From: JASLBX01 sp036374175
Lineage (GTDB): Bacteria; Actinomycetota; Actinomycetes; Jiangellales; Jiangellaceae
Length of the DNA: 54,428 bases
Assembly: GCA_036374175.1 (NCBI GenBank)
Contig: DASUUH010000037.1
Location: 1-54,428, forward strand
Direction: 5' to 3'
In this document: piece by piece, positions 7,500 through 16,052 of the stretch
Position numbering within the stretch: position 1 is the stretch's first letter
How the letters are laid out: the number at the start of each line of letters is the position of its first letter
The notes under the pieces: model-generated
Seen by the model: only the letters and a program-made list of their open reading frames with translations
The model's database searches: none
Told to the model about the DNA's origin: nothing
Program-made: the position numbers and the translations under genes

Positions 7500-10397
7500 G
7501 TGGCAAAGGTCCGGGTATACGAACTCGCCAAAGAGTTCGGAGTCGAAAGCAAGGTCGTCCTTGCAAAACTGGGCGATCTCGGTGAGTTCGTCCGATCCGC
7601 CTCGTCGACCATCGAGGCTCCCGTAGTACGTAGATTGCGTGAGGCGTTCGCCGAAGCACCGCGTGCCGCAAAGCCGGCGGCCGCGAAGGCACCCACAAAA
7701 CAGGCCGCGGCCAAGAAGGCTGCGCCCACTCCTGCGCCGGAGCCGGCCGAACCGGCTCAGCAGCCAGCTGTGCCGGAGCCGACCGTTACCGCGCCGGTCG
7801 CGGACACGGCCCCTGCGGCGCCGGAGCCCGGAGTCGCACCGGCCAAGCCGGCCACGACGCCGGCCCGGCCCGGCCCAGCGCAGCCGGCCGCCCGTCCCGG
7901 CCCACGTCCGGCCGCCTCAGACCGTCCGGCGGGTGCACCAGCCGGCCGCCCCGGCGCACCGGGTGCTGGCCGTCCTGGCGCCCCCGGTGCTGGCCGTCCC
8001 GGCGCACCGTCGGCTCCCAAACCGGGCCCCGCCCAGCGGCCGGGTGGACCACGCCCGGGCAACAACCCGTTCGGAACCGACAGCACCGGCATGGGCCGGC
8101 GTGGCGGTGGCCCACGTCCGGGTAACAACCCGTTCTCGTCCGGCGGATCGACCGGCATGCAGCGTCCTGGCGGGGCGCGCCCGTCCCCGGGTTCCATGCC
8201 GCCGCGTCCCGGTGGCGGCTCTGGTGGCCCCGGTGGACCCCGGCCGAACCCGGCGATGATGCCTACCCGGCCGTCCGGACCCCGTACCGGCGGCCCGGGC
8301 GACCGGGCTGACCGGGGAGGTCGCTCGGGTGGTGGCGGTCGCGCCGGTACCCGCGGCGGCGGTCGCGGTGGCGGCTTCGCGCCGAGTCGCGGCAGTGGTC
8401 CCGGGGCACCCGGTGGCCCTGGTGGTCCCGGTGGTCCTGGTGGCTTCGGTGGTCGTCCCGGTGGCGGCGGTCGCGGGCGCGGCGGCACGGCCGGTGCGTT
8501 CGGACGTCCCGGCGGCAAGCCGGCGAAGGGCCGCAAGAGCAAGCGGCAGAAGCGCCAGGAGATCGAGAACATGCAGGCCCCCACGATCGGTGGGGTGCGG
8601 GTTCCCCGAGGCAACGGGCAGATCATCCGCCTGCCGCGTGGTGCGTCGCTGACCGACCTGGCCGAGCGGATCGACACCGAGGCCGGTGCGCTGGTGCAGG
8701 TGCTGTTCCACCTCGGTGAAATGGTCACGGCCACCCAGTCGGTCGACGAGGACACCTTCAAGCTGCTCGGCGACGAGCTTGGATATGACGTCCAGATCGT
8801 CTCGCCCGAGGACGAGGACCGCGAGCTGCTCGAGTCGTTCGCGATCGACTTCGAGGACGAAGGCGACGAGGATACCGCGCCGCGGCCGCCGGTCGTGACC
8901 GTCATGGGTCACGTCGACCACGGTAAGACCAAGCTGCTGGACGCCATCCGAAACGCCGACGTCGTGGCCGGCGAGGCCGGTGGCATCACGCAGCACATCG
9001 GTGCCTATCAGGTCCACGCCAAACACGAAGGCGATGACCGCGCGATCACGTTCATCGACACGCCGGGTCACGAGGCGTTCACGGCCATGCGGGCCCGCGG
9101 TTCGCAGGTGACCGACATCGTGATCCTGGTGGTTGCGGCCGACGACGGTGTGATGCCGCAGACGATTGAGGCGCTGAACCACGCCCAGGCGGCAGGAGTG
9201 CCTATCGTCGTGGCGGTTAACAAGATCGACGTACCGGGTGCCAACCCGGCGCGGATCCGCCAGCAGCTCACCGAGTACGGCCTGGTGGCCGAGGAGTACG
9301 GCGGCGACACGATGTTCATCGACGTCTCCGCGCTGAAGCGCGAAGGCATCGACGACCTGCTCGAAGCCGTGCTGCTGACCGCCGACGCCGCGCTGGAACT
9401 CCAGGCGAACCCGAGCATGCCGGCCCGTGGGGTCGCGATCGAGGGCCACCTCGACAAGGGCCGCGGCCCGGTAGCCACGGTGCTGGTCCAGCGGGGCACG
9501 CTGCGTCCCGGTGACTCGATCGTCACCGGCCAGTCGTACGGCCGGGTTCGGGCCATGCTCGACGAGCACGGGCAGATGGTCGAGGAGGCCGGTCCGTCGC
9601 GCCCGGTGCAGGTGCTTGGTCTGACGAACGTGCCCGGCGCCGGCGACAAGTTCCTGGTCGCCGACGACGACCGCACGGCGCGCCAGATCGCTGAAAAGCG
9701 CGAGGCCATGGAGCGCAACGCCGCGCTCGCCAAGGCGCGCAAGCGCGTGTCGCTGGAAAGCTTCCTGGCCGAGTCCAAGGTCGAGACGCTCAACCTGATC
9801 ATCAAGGGCGACGGCTCGGGTTCGGTCGAGGCGCTCGAGGACGCCCTGCTGAAGATCGACGTCGGCGAGGAGGTCGAACTGCGGATCATCGACCGCGGTG
9901 TCGGCGCCGTCACGGAGACCAACGTCATGCTGGCCTCCGCGTCCGATGCGATCATCCTGGCCTACAACGTCAGGCCGCAGGGCAAGGCGGCGGAGCTTGC
10001 CGAGCGCGAGGGCGTCGAAATCCGGTACTACTCGGTCATCTACTCGGTGATCGAGGAGATTGAGGCCGCCCTGAAGGGCATGCTCAAGCCGGAGTTCGAG
10101 GAAGTCCAGCTCGGCACCGCCGAGATCCGCCAGATCTTCCGGTCGTCCCGCATCGGCAATATCGCCGGCTGCATGGTCACCAGCGGAACGATCCGGCGGA
10201 ACTCGAAGGCCCGGCTGGTCCGCGACGGTGTGGTCGTCACCGAGAGCCTCTCGATCACGTCGCTGCGGCGGGAGAAAGACGACGTCACCGAGGTGCGCGA
10301 AGGCTTCGAGTGCGGTATCAACCTCGGGTCGTTCAACGACATCGCCGAGGGCGACGTCATCGAGACCTTCGAGACCCGCGAGAAGCCGCGCGACTGA
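7500..10397 (+). CDS. infB: Translation initiation factor IF-2
   Basis: This GTPase of 965 residues positions fMet-tRNA on the 30S subunit and promotes 50S joining. An IF2_N domain (VYELAKEFGVESKVVLAKL) is followed by about 300 residues of Ala/Pro then Gly/Arg/Pro-rich low-complexity sequence, including two copies of a GNNPF-type unit. The G domain starts near residue 465: GHVDHGKT (470-477, G1), GGITQHIG (G2), DTPGHEAF (G3), NKID (G4) and SALK (G5). Domains II to IV (MKPEFEEVQLGTAEIRQIF) complete the factor. GTG 7500 has AAGGAGAG directly upstream. It is longer than the E. coli protein because of the linker, as is usual in Actinobacteria. Confidence 0.97.
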   Translation: MAKVRVYELAKEFGVESKVVLAKLGDLGEFVRSASSTIEAPVVRRLREAFAEAPRAAKPAAAKAPTKQAAAKKAAPTPAPEPAEPAQQPAVPEPTVTAPVADTAPAAPEPGVAPAKPATTPARPGPAQPAARPGPRPAASDRPAGAPAGRPGAPGAGRPGAPGAGRPGAPSAPKPGPAQRPGGPRPGNNPFGTDSTGMGRRGGGPRPGNNPFSSGGSTGMQRPGGARPSPGSMPPRPGGGSGGPGGPRPNPAMMPTRPSGPRTGGPGDRADRGGRSGGGGRAGTRGGGRGGGFAPSRGSGPGAPGGPGGPGGPGGFGGRPGGGGRGRGGTAGAFGRPGGKPAKGRKSKRQKRQEIENMQAPTIGGVRVPRGNGQIIRLPRGASLTDLAERIDTEAGALVQVLFHLGEMVTATQSVDEDTFKLLGDELGYDVQIVSPEDEDRELLESFAIDFEDEGDEDTAPRPPVVTVMGHVDHGKTKLLDAIRNADVVAGEAGGITQHIGAYQVHAKHEGDDRAITFIDTPGHEAFTAMRARGSQVTDIVILVVAADDGVMPQTIEALNHAQAAGVPIVVAVNKIDVPGANPARIRQQLTEYGLVAEEYGGDTMFIDVSALKREGIDDLLEAVLLTADAALELQANPSMPARGVAIEGHLDKGRGPVATVLVQRGTLRPGDSIVTGQSYGRVRAMLDEHGQMVEEAGPSRPVQVLGLTNVPGAGDKFLVADDDRTARQIAEKREAMERNAALAKARKRVSLESFLAESKVETLNLIIKGDGSGSVEALEDALLKIDVGEEVELRIIDRGVGAVTETNVMLASASDAIILAYNVRPQGKAAELAEREGVEIRYYSVIYSVIEEIEAALKGMLKPEFEEVQLGTAEIRQIFRSSRIGNIAGCMVTSGTIRRNSKARLVRDGVVVTESLSITSLRREKDDVTEVREGFECGINLGSFNDIAEGDVIETFETREKPRD

Positions 10398-10415
10398 CAC
10401 CGTTCCGGCTGATGT

Positions 10416-10505
10416 CGTTCGATCACGTTCGGCAGGCGTGGCGACGTACCTACATGGCTGCATGCATGTAGGTACGTCGGGCCGACTGCCGAACGTGATC
10501 GAACG
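10416..10505. repeat. 90-base hairpin element (repeat family member, infB copy)
   Basis: A perfect 20-base outer inverted repeat, CGTTCGATCACGTTCGGCAG at 10416-10435 and its complement at 10486-10505, encloses a 6x6 internal loop. Inside that is a perfect 15-base inner stem (CGACGTACCTACATG 10442-10456 with 10465-10479) and an 8-base loop. It starts 18 bases after the infB stop and fills most of the infB/DUF503 gap. No T-run follows, so it is not a classical terminator. Related sequences follow the stops of ribF, rnj and rny. Confidence 0.85.
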
Positions 10506-10529
10506 GGGAGATCGGGGAGTGCGAGAACC

Positions 10530-10871
10530 GTGTACACGGGGACGTTGACGCTGGACGTTCTGCTCGGCGACGTGCGCTCGCTCAAGCAGAAGCGGTCAGT
10601 CGTCCGCCCGATCGTGGCGGAGTTACGCCGCAAGCTGGAAGCGAGCGTGGCCGAGGTCGGCCACCTCGACCTTTACCGGCGCACCGAGATCGGGCTTGCC
10701 GTGGTCTCAGCCGACGCCGCACATGTCCACCGGGTGCTGGACACCGCCGAGCGAATGGTGGCCGCCCGACCGGAGATCGAGCTGCTGTCGGCTCGCCGCG
10801 GGGTGTTTCGAGCCGACGACTGGAACTTCGGGACCTACCACGACGACGAGGGGGTTGCCCACGATGGCTGA
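10530..10871 (+). CDS. DUF503 (YlxP-like) protein
   Basis: This 113-residue protein belongs to DUF503, a small alpha/beta family found between infB and rbfA in many Gram-positive bacteria. The conserved opening (TGTLTLDVLLGDVRSLKQKRSVVRPIVAELRRK) and the middle segment (EIGLAVVSADAAHVHRVLD) match the family. Its position suggests a role in ribosome assembly or translation, but no activity can be assigned. GTG 10530 begins just after the hairpin element. Its 3' end overlaps the rbfA start by 8 bases, so translation is probably coupled. Confidence 0.88.
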   Translation: MYTGTLTLDVLLGDVRSLKQKRSVVRPIVAELRRKLEASVAEVGHLDLYRRTEIGLAVVSADAAHVHRVLDTAERMVAARPEIELLSARRGVFRADDWNFGTYHDDEGVAHDG

Positions 10872-11337
10872 CCGCACACGCGCCCACAAACTCGCCGACC
10901 GGATCCGCGAGATCGTCGCCGAGACCCTCAAACACCGGGTCAAAGACCCCCGGCTCGGATTCATCACGATCACCGACGCCCGCGTGACTGGCGACCTGCG
11001 CGAGGCCACGGTGTTCTACACGGTCTACGGTGACGAGACCGAGCGTGCCGACACGGCGAAAGCCCTGGAGAGCGTGAAAGGCTTGCTGCGCTCCGAAGTC
11101 GGCCGCCAGACCGGAATCAAGTTCACGCCCACGCTCACACTCGTGCTCGACGCCGTCCCGGAGTCCGCGGCGAATATCGAGGACCTGCTGCGCCGGGCGC
11201 GAGAGGCCGACGCCGAGGTGGCCCGGGCCGCCGCCAGCGCGTCGTACGCCGGCGAGGCCGATCCGTACCGCAAGCCGGCCGAGGACGCAGAACAGGCGGA
11301 CGACGAGGGCGACGGCGACGCGGACCAGCCGGCGTGA
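10864..11337 (+). CDS. rbfA: 30S ribosome-binding factor RbfA
   Basis: RbfA is a KH-fold factor that binds the 16S rRNA 5' region during 30S maturation. The protein has 157 residues. The KH core covers about residues 1-115 (HKLADRIREIVAETLKHRVKDPRLGFITITDARVTGDLREATVFYTV), with the family's interrupted KH motif near SAANIEDLLRRAR. A 40-residue acidic, probably disordered tail ends the protein. ATG 10864 overlaps the end of the DUF503 gene and the stop overlaps truB (GTGA at 11334). The nrnA-type phosphoesterase gene that lies between rbfA and truB in mycobacteria is absent here. Confidence 0.95.
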   Translation: MADRTRAHKLADRIREIVAETLKHRVKDPRLGFITITDARVTGDLREATVFYTVYGDETERADTAKALESVKGLLRSEVGRQTGIKFTPTLTLVLDAVPESAANIEDLLRRAREADAEVARAAASASYAGEADPYRKPAEDAEQADDEGDGDADQPA

Positions 11338-12230
11338 TCACCCCTACCACCGAGGGGCTGGTCATCGTCGACAAGCCGGCGGGCTGGACATCGCACGACG
11401 TCGTCGGCAAGGTTCGTAAGCTGGCCCGCACTCGCCGGGTCGGCCACGCCGGCACGCTCGATCCCATGGCCACCGGCGTGCTGGTGCTTGGCATCGGCCG
11501 GGCGACGAAGCTGCTGGGCCATCTCGCCCTCGCCGGCAAGGTGTACGACGCGACGATCCGGCTTGGTGCAAGCACGCTGACCGACGACGCCGAAGGCGAC
11601 ATCACCGCTGAGAAGGACACATCCGGCGTCACCGACGAGTCGGTACGGGCCGCGGTGACCTCGCTGACGGGACAGATCCAACAAATCCCCAGCTCGGTAT
11701 CGGCGATCAAGAAGGACGGCGTGCGGTCGTACGTCCGGGTGCGGTCCGGCGAGCAGGTCGAGCTGGTGGCCCGGCCGGTGACGGTATACCGGTTCGACGT
11801 GCTCGCCATCCGGCGAGAGGGGCCGTACGTGGACGTTGACGCGACGGTCGAGTGCTCGTCCGGCACGTACGTTCGTGCGCTGGCGCGTGACATAGGGGCG
11901 GCACTCGGCGTCGGCGGCCACTTGATGGCACTGCGCCGGACCCGAGTCGGGCCGTACGGCCTGGATCGGGCGCACACGGTCGAGCAGTTGGCGGCCGAGA
12001 TACCGGTGATATCCCTGGCGGACGCGGCCGCGGCGGCGTTTCCCCGGGTGGACGTCGACGAGCGAACCGCGGCGCAGGTGGCTCACGGCGTGCCGCTACC
12101 ACCCACCGGGCACGGGCCCGGGCGACCGGTCGCAGTGTTCGGCCCGGACGGCCAGCTACTGTCTCTTGTTGAAGACCGCGGCGCGCGCGCCAAGCACCTC
12201 GCGGTCTTCGCCGATCCAAGCGGTTCATGA
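11334..12230 (+). CDS. truB: tRNA pseudouridine(55) synthase
   Basis: TruB makes pseudouridine 55 in the T-psi-C loop of tRNAs. It has 298 residues. The catalytic motif GHAGTLDPMATGVL carries the nucleophile Asp43, and VDKPAGWTSHDVV is the conserved first motif. YDATIRLGASTLTDDAEGD and SSGTYVRALARDIG are further family signatures, and the C-terminal PUA-like part begins near ISLADAAAAAFP. GTG 11334 overlaps the rbfA stop by four bases (GTGA). ribF follows after 28 bases, the common truB-ribF pairing. Confidence 0.95.
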   Translation: MITPTTEGLVIVDKPAGWTSHDVVGKVRKLARTRRVGHAGTLDPMATGVLVLGIGRATKLLGHLALAGKVYDATIRLGASTLTDDAEGDITAEKDTSGVTDESVRAAVTSLTGQIQQIPSSVSAIKKDGVRSYVRVRSGEQVELVARPVTVYRFDVLAIRREGPYVDVDATVECSSGTYVRALARDIGAALGVGGHLMALRRTRVGPYGLDRAHTVEQLAAEIPVISLADAAAAAFPRVDVDERTAAQVAHGVPLPPTGHGPGRPVAVFGPDGQLLSLVEDRGARAKHLAVFADPSGS

Positions 12231-12258
12231 GGCGCGACACAGTAGGGAGTGCGTGGAC

Positions 12259-13203
12259 GTGGCGGTGTGGCGGACACCCGCTGAGGTGCCTGCGGATCTC
12301 GGGCGCACGGTGGTGACGATCGGCGTCTTCGACGGGGTCCACAAGGGCCACCAGGCCGTCATCGGGCGGGCCGCGAAGCGGGCGCGCGACGCCGGCGCGC
12401 TGGTGGTGGCGATCACCTTCGATCCGAATCCGATGGCCGTCGTGCGCCCCGACGCCGCACCACCGTCCCTGGTGCCGCTCGAACGGCGGATTGCATTGAT
12501 GCAGGACGCCGGCGCCGACCACGTGCTCGTCCTGCCGTTCGACAAGCAGCGGGCCCAGCAGCCGGCCGAGGAGTTCATCGCGGACGTGCTCGCCGGAGTG
12601 TGCGGGGCCATGATGATCGTGGTGGGGGAGGACTTCCGATTCGGCCACCGGGCCGCGGGCGACGTGACGCTGCTGCGGCGGCTCGGTCCTCAGCACGGGT
12701 TCACGGTGGACGCCGTCGAGATCGTTGGCGGCGAATCGGTGCAGCGATGGTCGTCGAGTTTCATCCGCGAACAGGTCATACGTGGCGACGTCGTGGTCGC
12801 CGCCGATGCGCTGGGCCGGCCCTTCCGGTTGGAAGGGGTGGTGGTCCGTGGTGCGGGCCGGGGCCGCAGGCTCGGCTTTCCGACGGCCAACGTGCCGGTC
12901 CGCGACGGTGAATTGGCGCCGGCCGACGGTGTGTACGCAGGATGGGTGACGATGCCGGACGATCCGGCCGCGCCTGCCCTGCCGGCCGCGATTTCGGTGG
13001 GTACGAACCCCACGTTCGACGGGGTGAGACGAACCGTGGAGCCGTACGTCCTCGACAGGGACGATCTCGAGCTGTACGACGAGACGATCGCGGTGGACTT
13101 CGTCGACCGGATCCGCGACCAGGAGCGCTTCGACTCGGCGGACGACCTGGTGGCGCAGATGCGCCGGGACGTCGAGCAGACGCGGCGGATACTGGGGCTC
13201 TGA
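12259..13203 (+). CDS. ribF: Bifunctional riboflavin kinase / FAD synthetase
   Basis: RibF phosphorylates riboflavin to FMN and adenylates FMN to FAD. It has about 314 residues. The N-terminal nucleotidyltransferase domain contains TIGVFDGVHKGHQAVIGRA, the HxGH-type motif, and WSSSFIREQVIRGDV near its end. The C-terminal flavokinase domain contains the Mg-ATP motif GFPTANVPV and SVGTNPTFDG, followed by VDFVDRIRDQERFDS. GTG 12259 has GGAG 9 bases upstream; GTG 12253 is an alternative 2 residues longer. A degenerate copy of the intergenic repeat begins 4 bases after the stop. Confidence 0.94.
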   Translation: MAVWRTPAEVPADLGRTVVTIGVFDGVHKGHQAVIGRAAKRARDAGALVVAITFDPNPMAVVRPDAAPPSLVPLERRIALMQDAGADHVLVLPFDKQRAQQPAEEFIADVLAGVCGAMMIVVGEDFRFGHRAAGDVTLLRRLGPQHGFTVDAVEIVGGESVQRWSSSFIREQVIRGDVVVAADALGRPFRLEGVVVRGAGRGRRLGFPTANVPVRDGELAPADGVYAGWVTMPDDPAAPALPAAISVGTNPTFDGVRRTVEPYVLDRDDLELYDETIAVDFVDRIRDQERFDSADDLVAQMRRDVEQTRRILGL

Positions 13204-13206
13204 GCA

Positions 13207-13226
13207 CGCTCGATTACGTTCGCCAG
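13207..13226 (+). repeat. Degenerate copy of intergenic repeat core, ribF copy
   Basis: CGCTCGATTACGTTCGCCAG matches the 20-base core of the infB hairpin arm at 17 of 20 positions. It starts 4 bases after the ribF stop, in the same orientation as the left arm of the infB copy. No matching right arm is present. It could be a chance match, but its position after a stop codon is that of the other copies. Confidence 0.45.
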
Positions 13227-13238
13227 CCGGCCCGCTGG

Positions 13239-13331
13239 TATCCTGAGCACGCCGTCAGAACGGCCGCGGTGGGAGAGTGCCCCGGTGGATCAGCCCGGGT
13301 GCGCCGCGCAACGAGCCCGAAGGAGCCCCGA
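13239..13331 (+). promoter_or_regulatory. rpsO promoter -10 and leader
   Basis: TATCCT (13239-13244) is a plausible -10 box for an rpsO transcript with a leader of about 80 bases. The leader is G/C-rich and should fold. S15 represses its own mRNA in many bacteria by binding such leaders, so autoregulation is possible but not shown. The ribosome site AGGAG is at 13321-13325. Confidence 0.4.
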
Positions 13332-13601
13332 GTGTCGATCGACACTGCCACCAAGAAGCAGATCATCACCGAGCACGGCCGCAGCGAGAACGACACCGGC
13401 TCGCCCGAGGTCCAGATCGCACTGCTTACGCACAACATCAACCACCTCACCGAGCACATGAAGGTGCACAAGCACGACCACCACAGCCGCCGTGGCCTGC
13501 TGCTGCAAGTCGGGCAGCGCAAGCGGCTGCTCAAATATCTGCGCGACACTGACATCATGCGGTACCGCGCTCTGATCAAGAAGCTCGGTATTCGCGGATG
13601 A
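13332..13601 (+). CDS. rpsO: 30S ribosomal protein S15
   Basis: S15 is a primary 16S rRNA-binding protein. The 89 residues match the family's usual length. SPEVQIALLTHNINHLTEHMK and HDHHSRRGLLLQVGQRKRLLKYL are the conserved helices that bind the central domain of 16S rRNA. GTG 13332 was chosen because AGGAG at 13321-13325 precedes it and the encoded N-terminus (SIDTATKKQIITEHGRS) fits; the longer upstream frame runs through ribF and is discounted. A hairpin follows the stop and pnp lies downstream, the conserved rpsO-pnp arrangement. Confidence 0.97.
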   Translation: MSIDTATKKQIITEHGRSENDTGSPEVQIALLTHNINHLTEHMKVHKHDHHSRRGLLLQVGQRKRLLKYLRDTDIMRYRALIKKLGIRG

Positions 13602-13613
13602 CGCGTGCGACCG

Positions 13614-13650
13614 GGAGCGGTCCTCCCATACTGGGGGCCGCTCCTTCGTC
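13614..13650 (+). terminator. rpsO terminator/attenuator hairpin
   Basis: GGAGCGG (13614-13620) pairs with CCGCTCC (13638-13644), and the inner CCTC can pair with the G-run at 13633-13637. The sequence after it is moderately T-rich (TTCGTCGTAT). It starts 13 bases after rpsO and probably attenuates readthrough into pnp or protects the rpsO 3' end. In Streptomyces an rpsO-pnp intergenic hairpin is an RNase III target. Confidence 0.65.
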
Positions 13651-13835
13651 GTATCTGACAACTGAATAGCTCACTAACAGGGGTGGCTCGCGACGGCCAC
13701 CGGCTTATTCGCCACGAGCCGGTCCTCGGTAGTGGCTCCCGGGCGAACGTCCCGAGGGCTTCCATCGATGACCGGCGGCGACGTCGGCATCCGGTCCGCA
13801 CCGCCATCCCGCCGATTGATTCAGGAGGGTGGCCC
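13651..13835 (+). promoter_or_regulatory. pnp leader with alternative hairpins
   Basis: This 185-base gene-free leader precedes pnp. GGCTCG (13685-13690) can pair with CGAGCC (13715-13720), while CCGGCT (13700-13705) can pair with AGCCGG (13717-13722). The two right arms overlap, so the pairings exclude each other. PNPase controls its own leader in several bacteria. I find no strong promoter here. The ribosome site AGGAGGGT is at 13823-13830. Confidence 0.4.
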
Positions 13836-16052
13836 GTGACGGGTCCAGAAATTCACACCGCCGAAGCCGTGATCGACAACGGCCGGTTCGGCACTCGCAC
13901 CATCCGATTCGAGACCGGCCAGCTGGCCCGGCAGGCCGCCGGTTCGGCCGTCGCCTACCTCGACGACGAGACCATGCTGCTGTCTGCGACGACCGCGTCC
14001 AAGCAGCCTAAAGAGCACCTCGACTTCTTTCCGCTGACGATCGACGTCGAAGAGCGCATGTACGCCGCCGGGCGGATTCCCGGTTCGTTCTTCCGCCGCG
14101 AGGGCCGGCCGTCCGAAGAGGCGATCCTCACCTGTCGGCTGACCGACCGCCCGCTGCGCCCGTCGTTCGCCAGCGGGCTGCGCAACGAGATCCAGGTCGT
14201 GATCACAGTAATGTCGTTGCATCCCGACCACCTCTACGACGTCGTGGCGATCAACGCAGCGTCCGCCTCGACGCAGATCGCGGGCCTGCCGTTCTCCGGC
14301 CCCATCGGAGCAGTCCGCGTTGCGCTGATCGACGGCCAGTGGGTCGCGTTCCCGCTGCACTCGCAGCTCGAGGAGGCCGTCTTCGACATGGTCGTGGCCG
14401 GACGGGTGCTTCCCGACGGCGACGTCGCGATCATGATGGTCGAGGCCGAATCCACCGCGCACACCTGGCAGCTGGTGCAGGACGGCAAGACCGCTCCGAC
14501 CGAGGATGTCGTCGCAGCCGGCCTCGAAGCGGCAAAGCCGTTCATCACGACACTCTGCAATGCCCAGCAGGCACTCGCTGACAAGGCCGCCAAGCCGACC
14601 GGCCAGTTCCCGATCTACCTTGACTACACCGACGAGGTGTACGCGGCCGTCGAGTCGGCCGTCGGCAGCGAACTCTCGGACGCGCTGACCATCGTCAGCA
14701 AGGCTGAGCGCGAGGCGCGCCTTGACGAGATCAAGGCGGGCCTGCAGGAGAAGCTGGCCGGCGACGAGTTCGACCCCAAGGAGATCAGCGCCGCGTTCCG
14801 CTCGCTCACCAAGCGGGTGGTGCGGGACCGCGTGCTCCGCGACAAGGTTCGCATTGACGGCCGCGGCCTCGCCGACATCCGGACGCTGTCGGCCGAGGTC
14901 GGCCCGATCCCCCGGGCGCACGGTTCGGCGCTCTTCGAGCGCGGCGAGACGCAGATCCTCGGGGTCACGACGCTGAACATGCTGAGCATGGAACAAAAGC
15001 TCGACACCCTCGCGCCGGAGACGTCCAAGCGCTACATGCACAACTACAACTTCCCGCCCTATTCGACGGGTGAGACCGGACGGGTTGGTTCGCCGAAGCG
15101 ACGCGAGATCGGTCACGGCGCACTGGCCGAGCGGGCCCTGCTGCCGGTGTTGCCGGGCCGTGAGGAGTTCCCGTACGCCATCCGGCAAGTGTCCGAGGCG
15201 TTGGGCTCGAACGGCTCCACGTCCATGGGATCGGTCTGCGCCTCGACGATGTCGCTGCTCAACGCCGGTGTGCCGCTGCGCGCCCCGGTGGCGGGCATCG
15301 CCATGGGCCTGATCTCCGGTGAAGTGACAGACGAGGCCGGCAAGTCCGAAATTCGATATGTCACGCTGACCGACATCCTCGGCGCCGAGGATGCTTTCGG
15401 CGACATGGACTTCAAGGTGGCCGGCACGGCAGAGTTCGTCACCGCTTTGCAGCTCGACACCAAACTCGACGGCATCCCAGCGGCCGTCCTGGCAGCCGCG
15501 CTGCAGCAGGCCAAGGCCGCCCGAATGACGATCCTCGACGTCATGGCCCAGGCGATCGCCCAGCCCGACGAAATGAGCCCGTACGCGCCGCGGATCATCA
15601 CGATCAAGATCCCGGTCGACCAGATCGGTGCGGTGATCGGCCCCAAGGGCAAGATCATCAACCAGATCCAGGACGAGACCGGTGCCGAGATCGCCATCGA
15701 GGACGACGGAACGATCTTCATCGGTGCCACCGACGGCCCATCGGCCGAGGCGGCGCGCACGCAGATCAACAACATCGCCAACCCGACGATGCCGGAGGTC
15801 GGCGAGCGTTACCTGGGCACCGTCGTGAAGACGACCAGCTTCGGTGCGTTCGTCTCGCTGCTGCCCGGCAAGGACGGCTTGCTCCACGTGTCCAAGCTGC
15901 GTGCCCTGGCCGGTGGCAAGCGGGTCGAGAACGTCGAAGACGTCGTCTCGGTCGGGCAGAAGATCCAGGTTGAGATCACCGAAATCGACGACCGCGGCAA
16001 GCTTTCGCTGAGCCCGGTCGTCGAAGAGGCACCGAGCGCCGACGCTTCGTGA
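13836..16052 (+). CDS. pnp: Polynucleotide phosphorylase
   Basis: PNPase degrades RNA 3' to 5' using phosphate and, in Actinobacteria, can also add 3' tails. The protein has 738 residues, the usual length. The first RNase PH domain opens with GRFGTRTIRFETGQLARQA. An all-helical linker follows. The catalytic second RNase PH domain starts at RIDGRGLADIRTLSAEVG and contains QVSEALGSNGSTSMGSVC. The KH domain (IPVDQIGAVIGPKGKIINQI) and S1 domain (YLGTVVKTTSFGAFVSLLPGKDGLLHVSKL) bind RNA. GTG 13836 has AGGAGGGT at 13823-13830. The stop overlaps the M16 peptidase start (GTGA). Confidence 0.97.
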   Translation: MTGPEIHTAEAVIDNGRFGTRTIRFETGQLARQAAGSAVAYLDDETMLLSATTASKQPKEHLDFFPLTIDVEERMYAAGRIPGSFFRREGRPSEEAILTCRLTDRPLRPSFASGLRNEIQVVITVMSLHPDHLYDVVAINAASASTQIAGLPFSGPIGAVRVALIDGQWVAFPLHSQLEEAVFDMVVAGRVLPDGDVAIMMVEAESTAHTWQLVQDGKTAPTEDVVAAGLEAAKPFITTLCNAQQALADKAAKPTGQFPIYLDYTDEVYAAVESAVGSELSDALTIVSKAEREARLDEIKAGLQEKLAGDEFDPKEISAAFRSLTKRVVRDRVLRDKVRIDGRGLADIRTLSAEVGPIPRAHGSALFERGETQILGVTTLNMLSMEQKLDTLAPETSKRYMHNYNFPPYSTGETGRVGSPKRREIGHGALAERALLPVLPGREEFPYAIRQVSEALGSNGSTSMGSVCASTMSLLNAGVPLRAPVAGIAMGLISGEVTDEAGKSEIRYVTLTDILGAEDAFGDMDFKVAGTAEFVTALQLDTKLDGIPAAVLAAALQQAKAARMTILDVMAQAIAQPDEMSPYAPRIITIKIPVDQIGAVIGPKGKIINQIQDETGAEIAIEDDGTIFIGATDGPSAEAARTQINNIANPTMPEVGERYLGTVVKTTSFGAFVSLLPGKDGLLHVSKLRALAGGKRVENVEDVVSVGQKIQVEITEIDDRGKLSLSPVVEEAPSADAS

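Noticed and set aside
9044..9053. GATCACGTTC inside infB, and the similar GAACGTGATC in rimO near 30637
   Set aside because: These 10-11 base matches to the repeat core are dictated by conserved protein sequence and do not extend further.
7917..10463. 848-codon open frame on the minus strand opposite infB
   Set aside because: It is the mirror of infB codon use in GC-rich DNA. The Gly/Pro-rich and GTPase-coding frame on the plus strand is the real gene.
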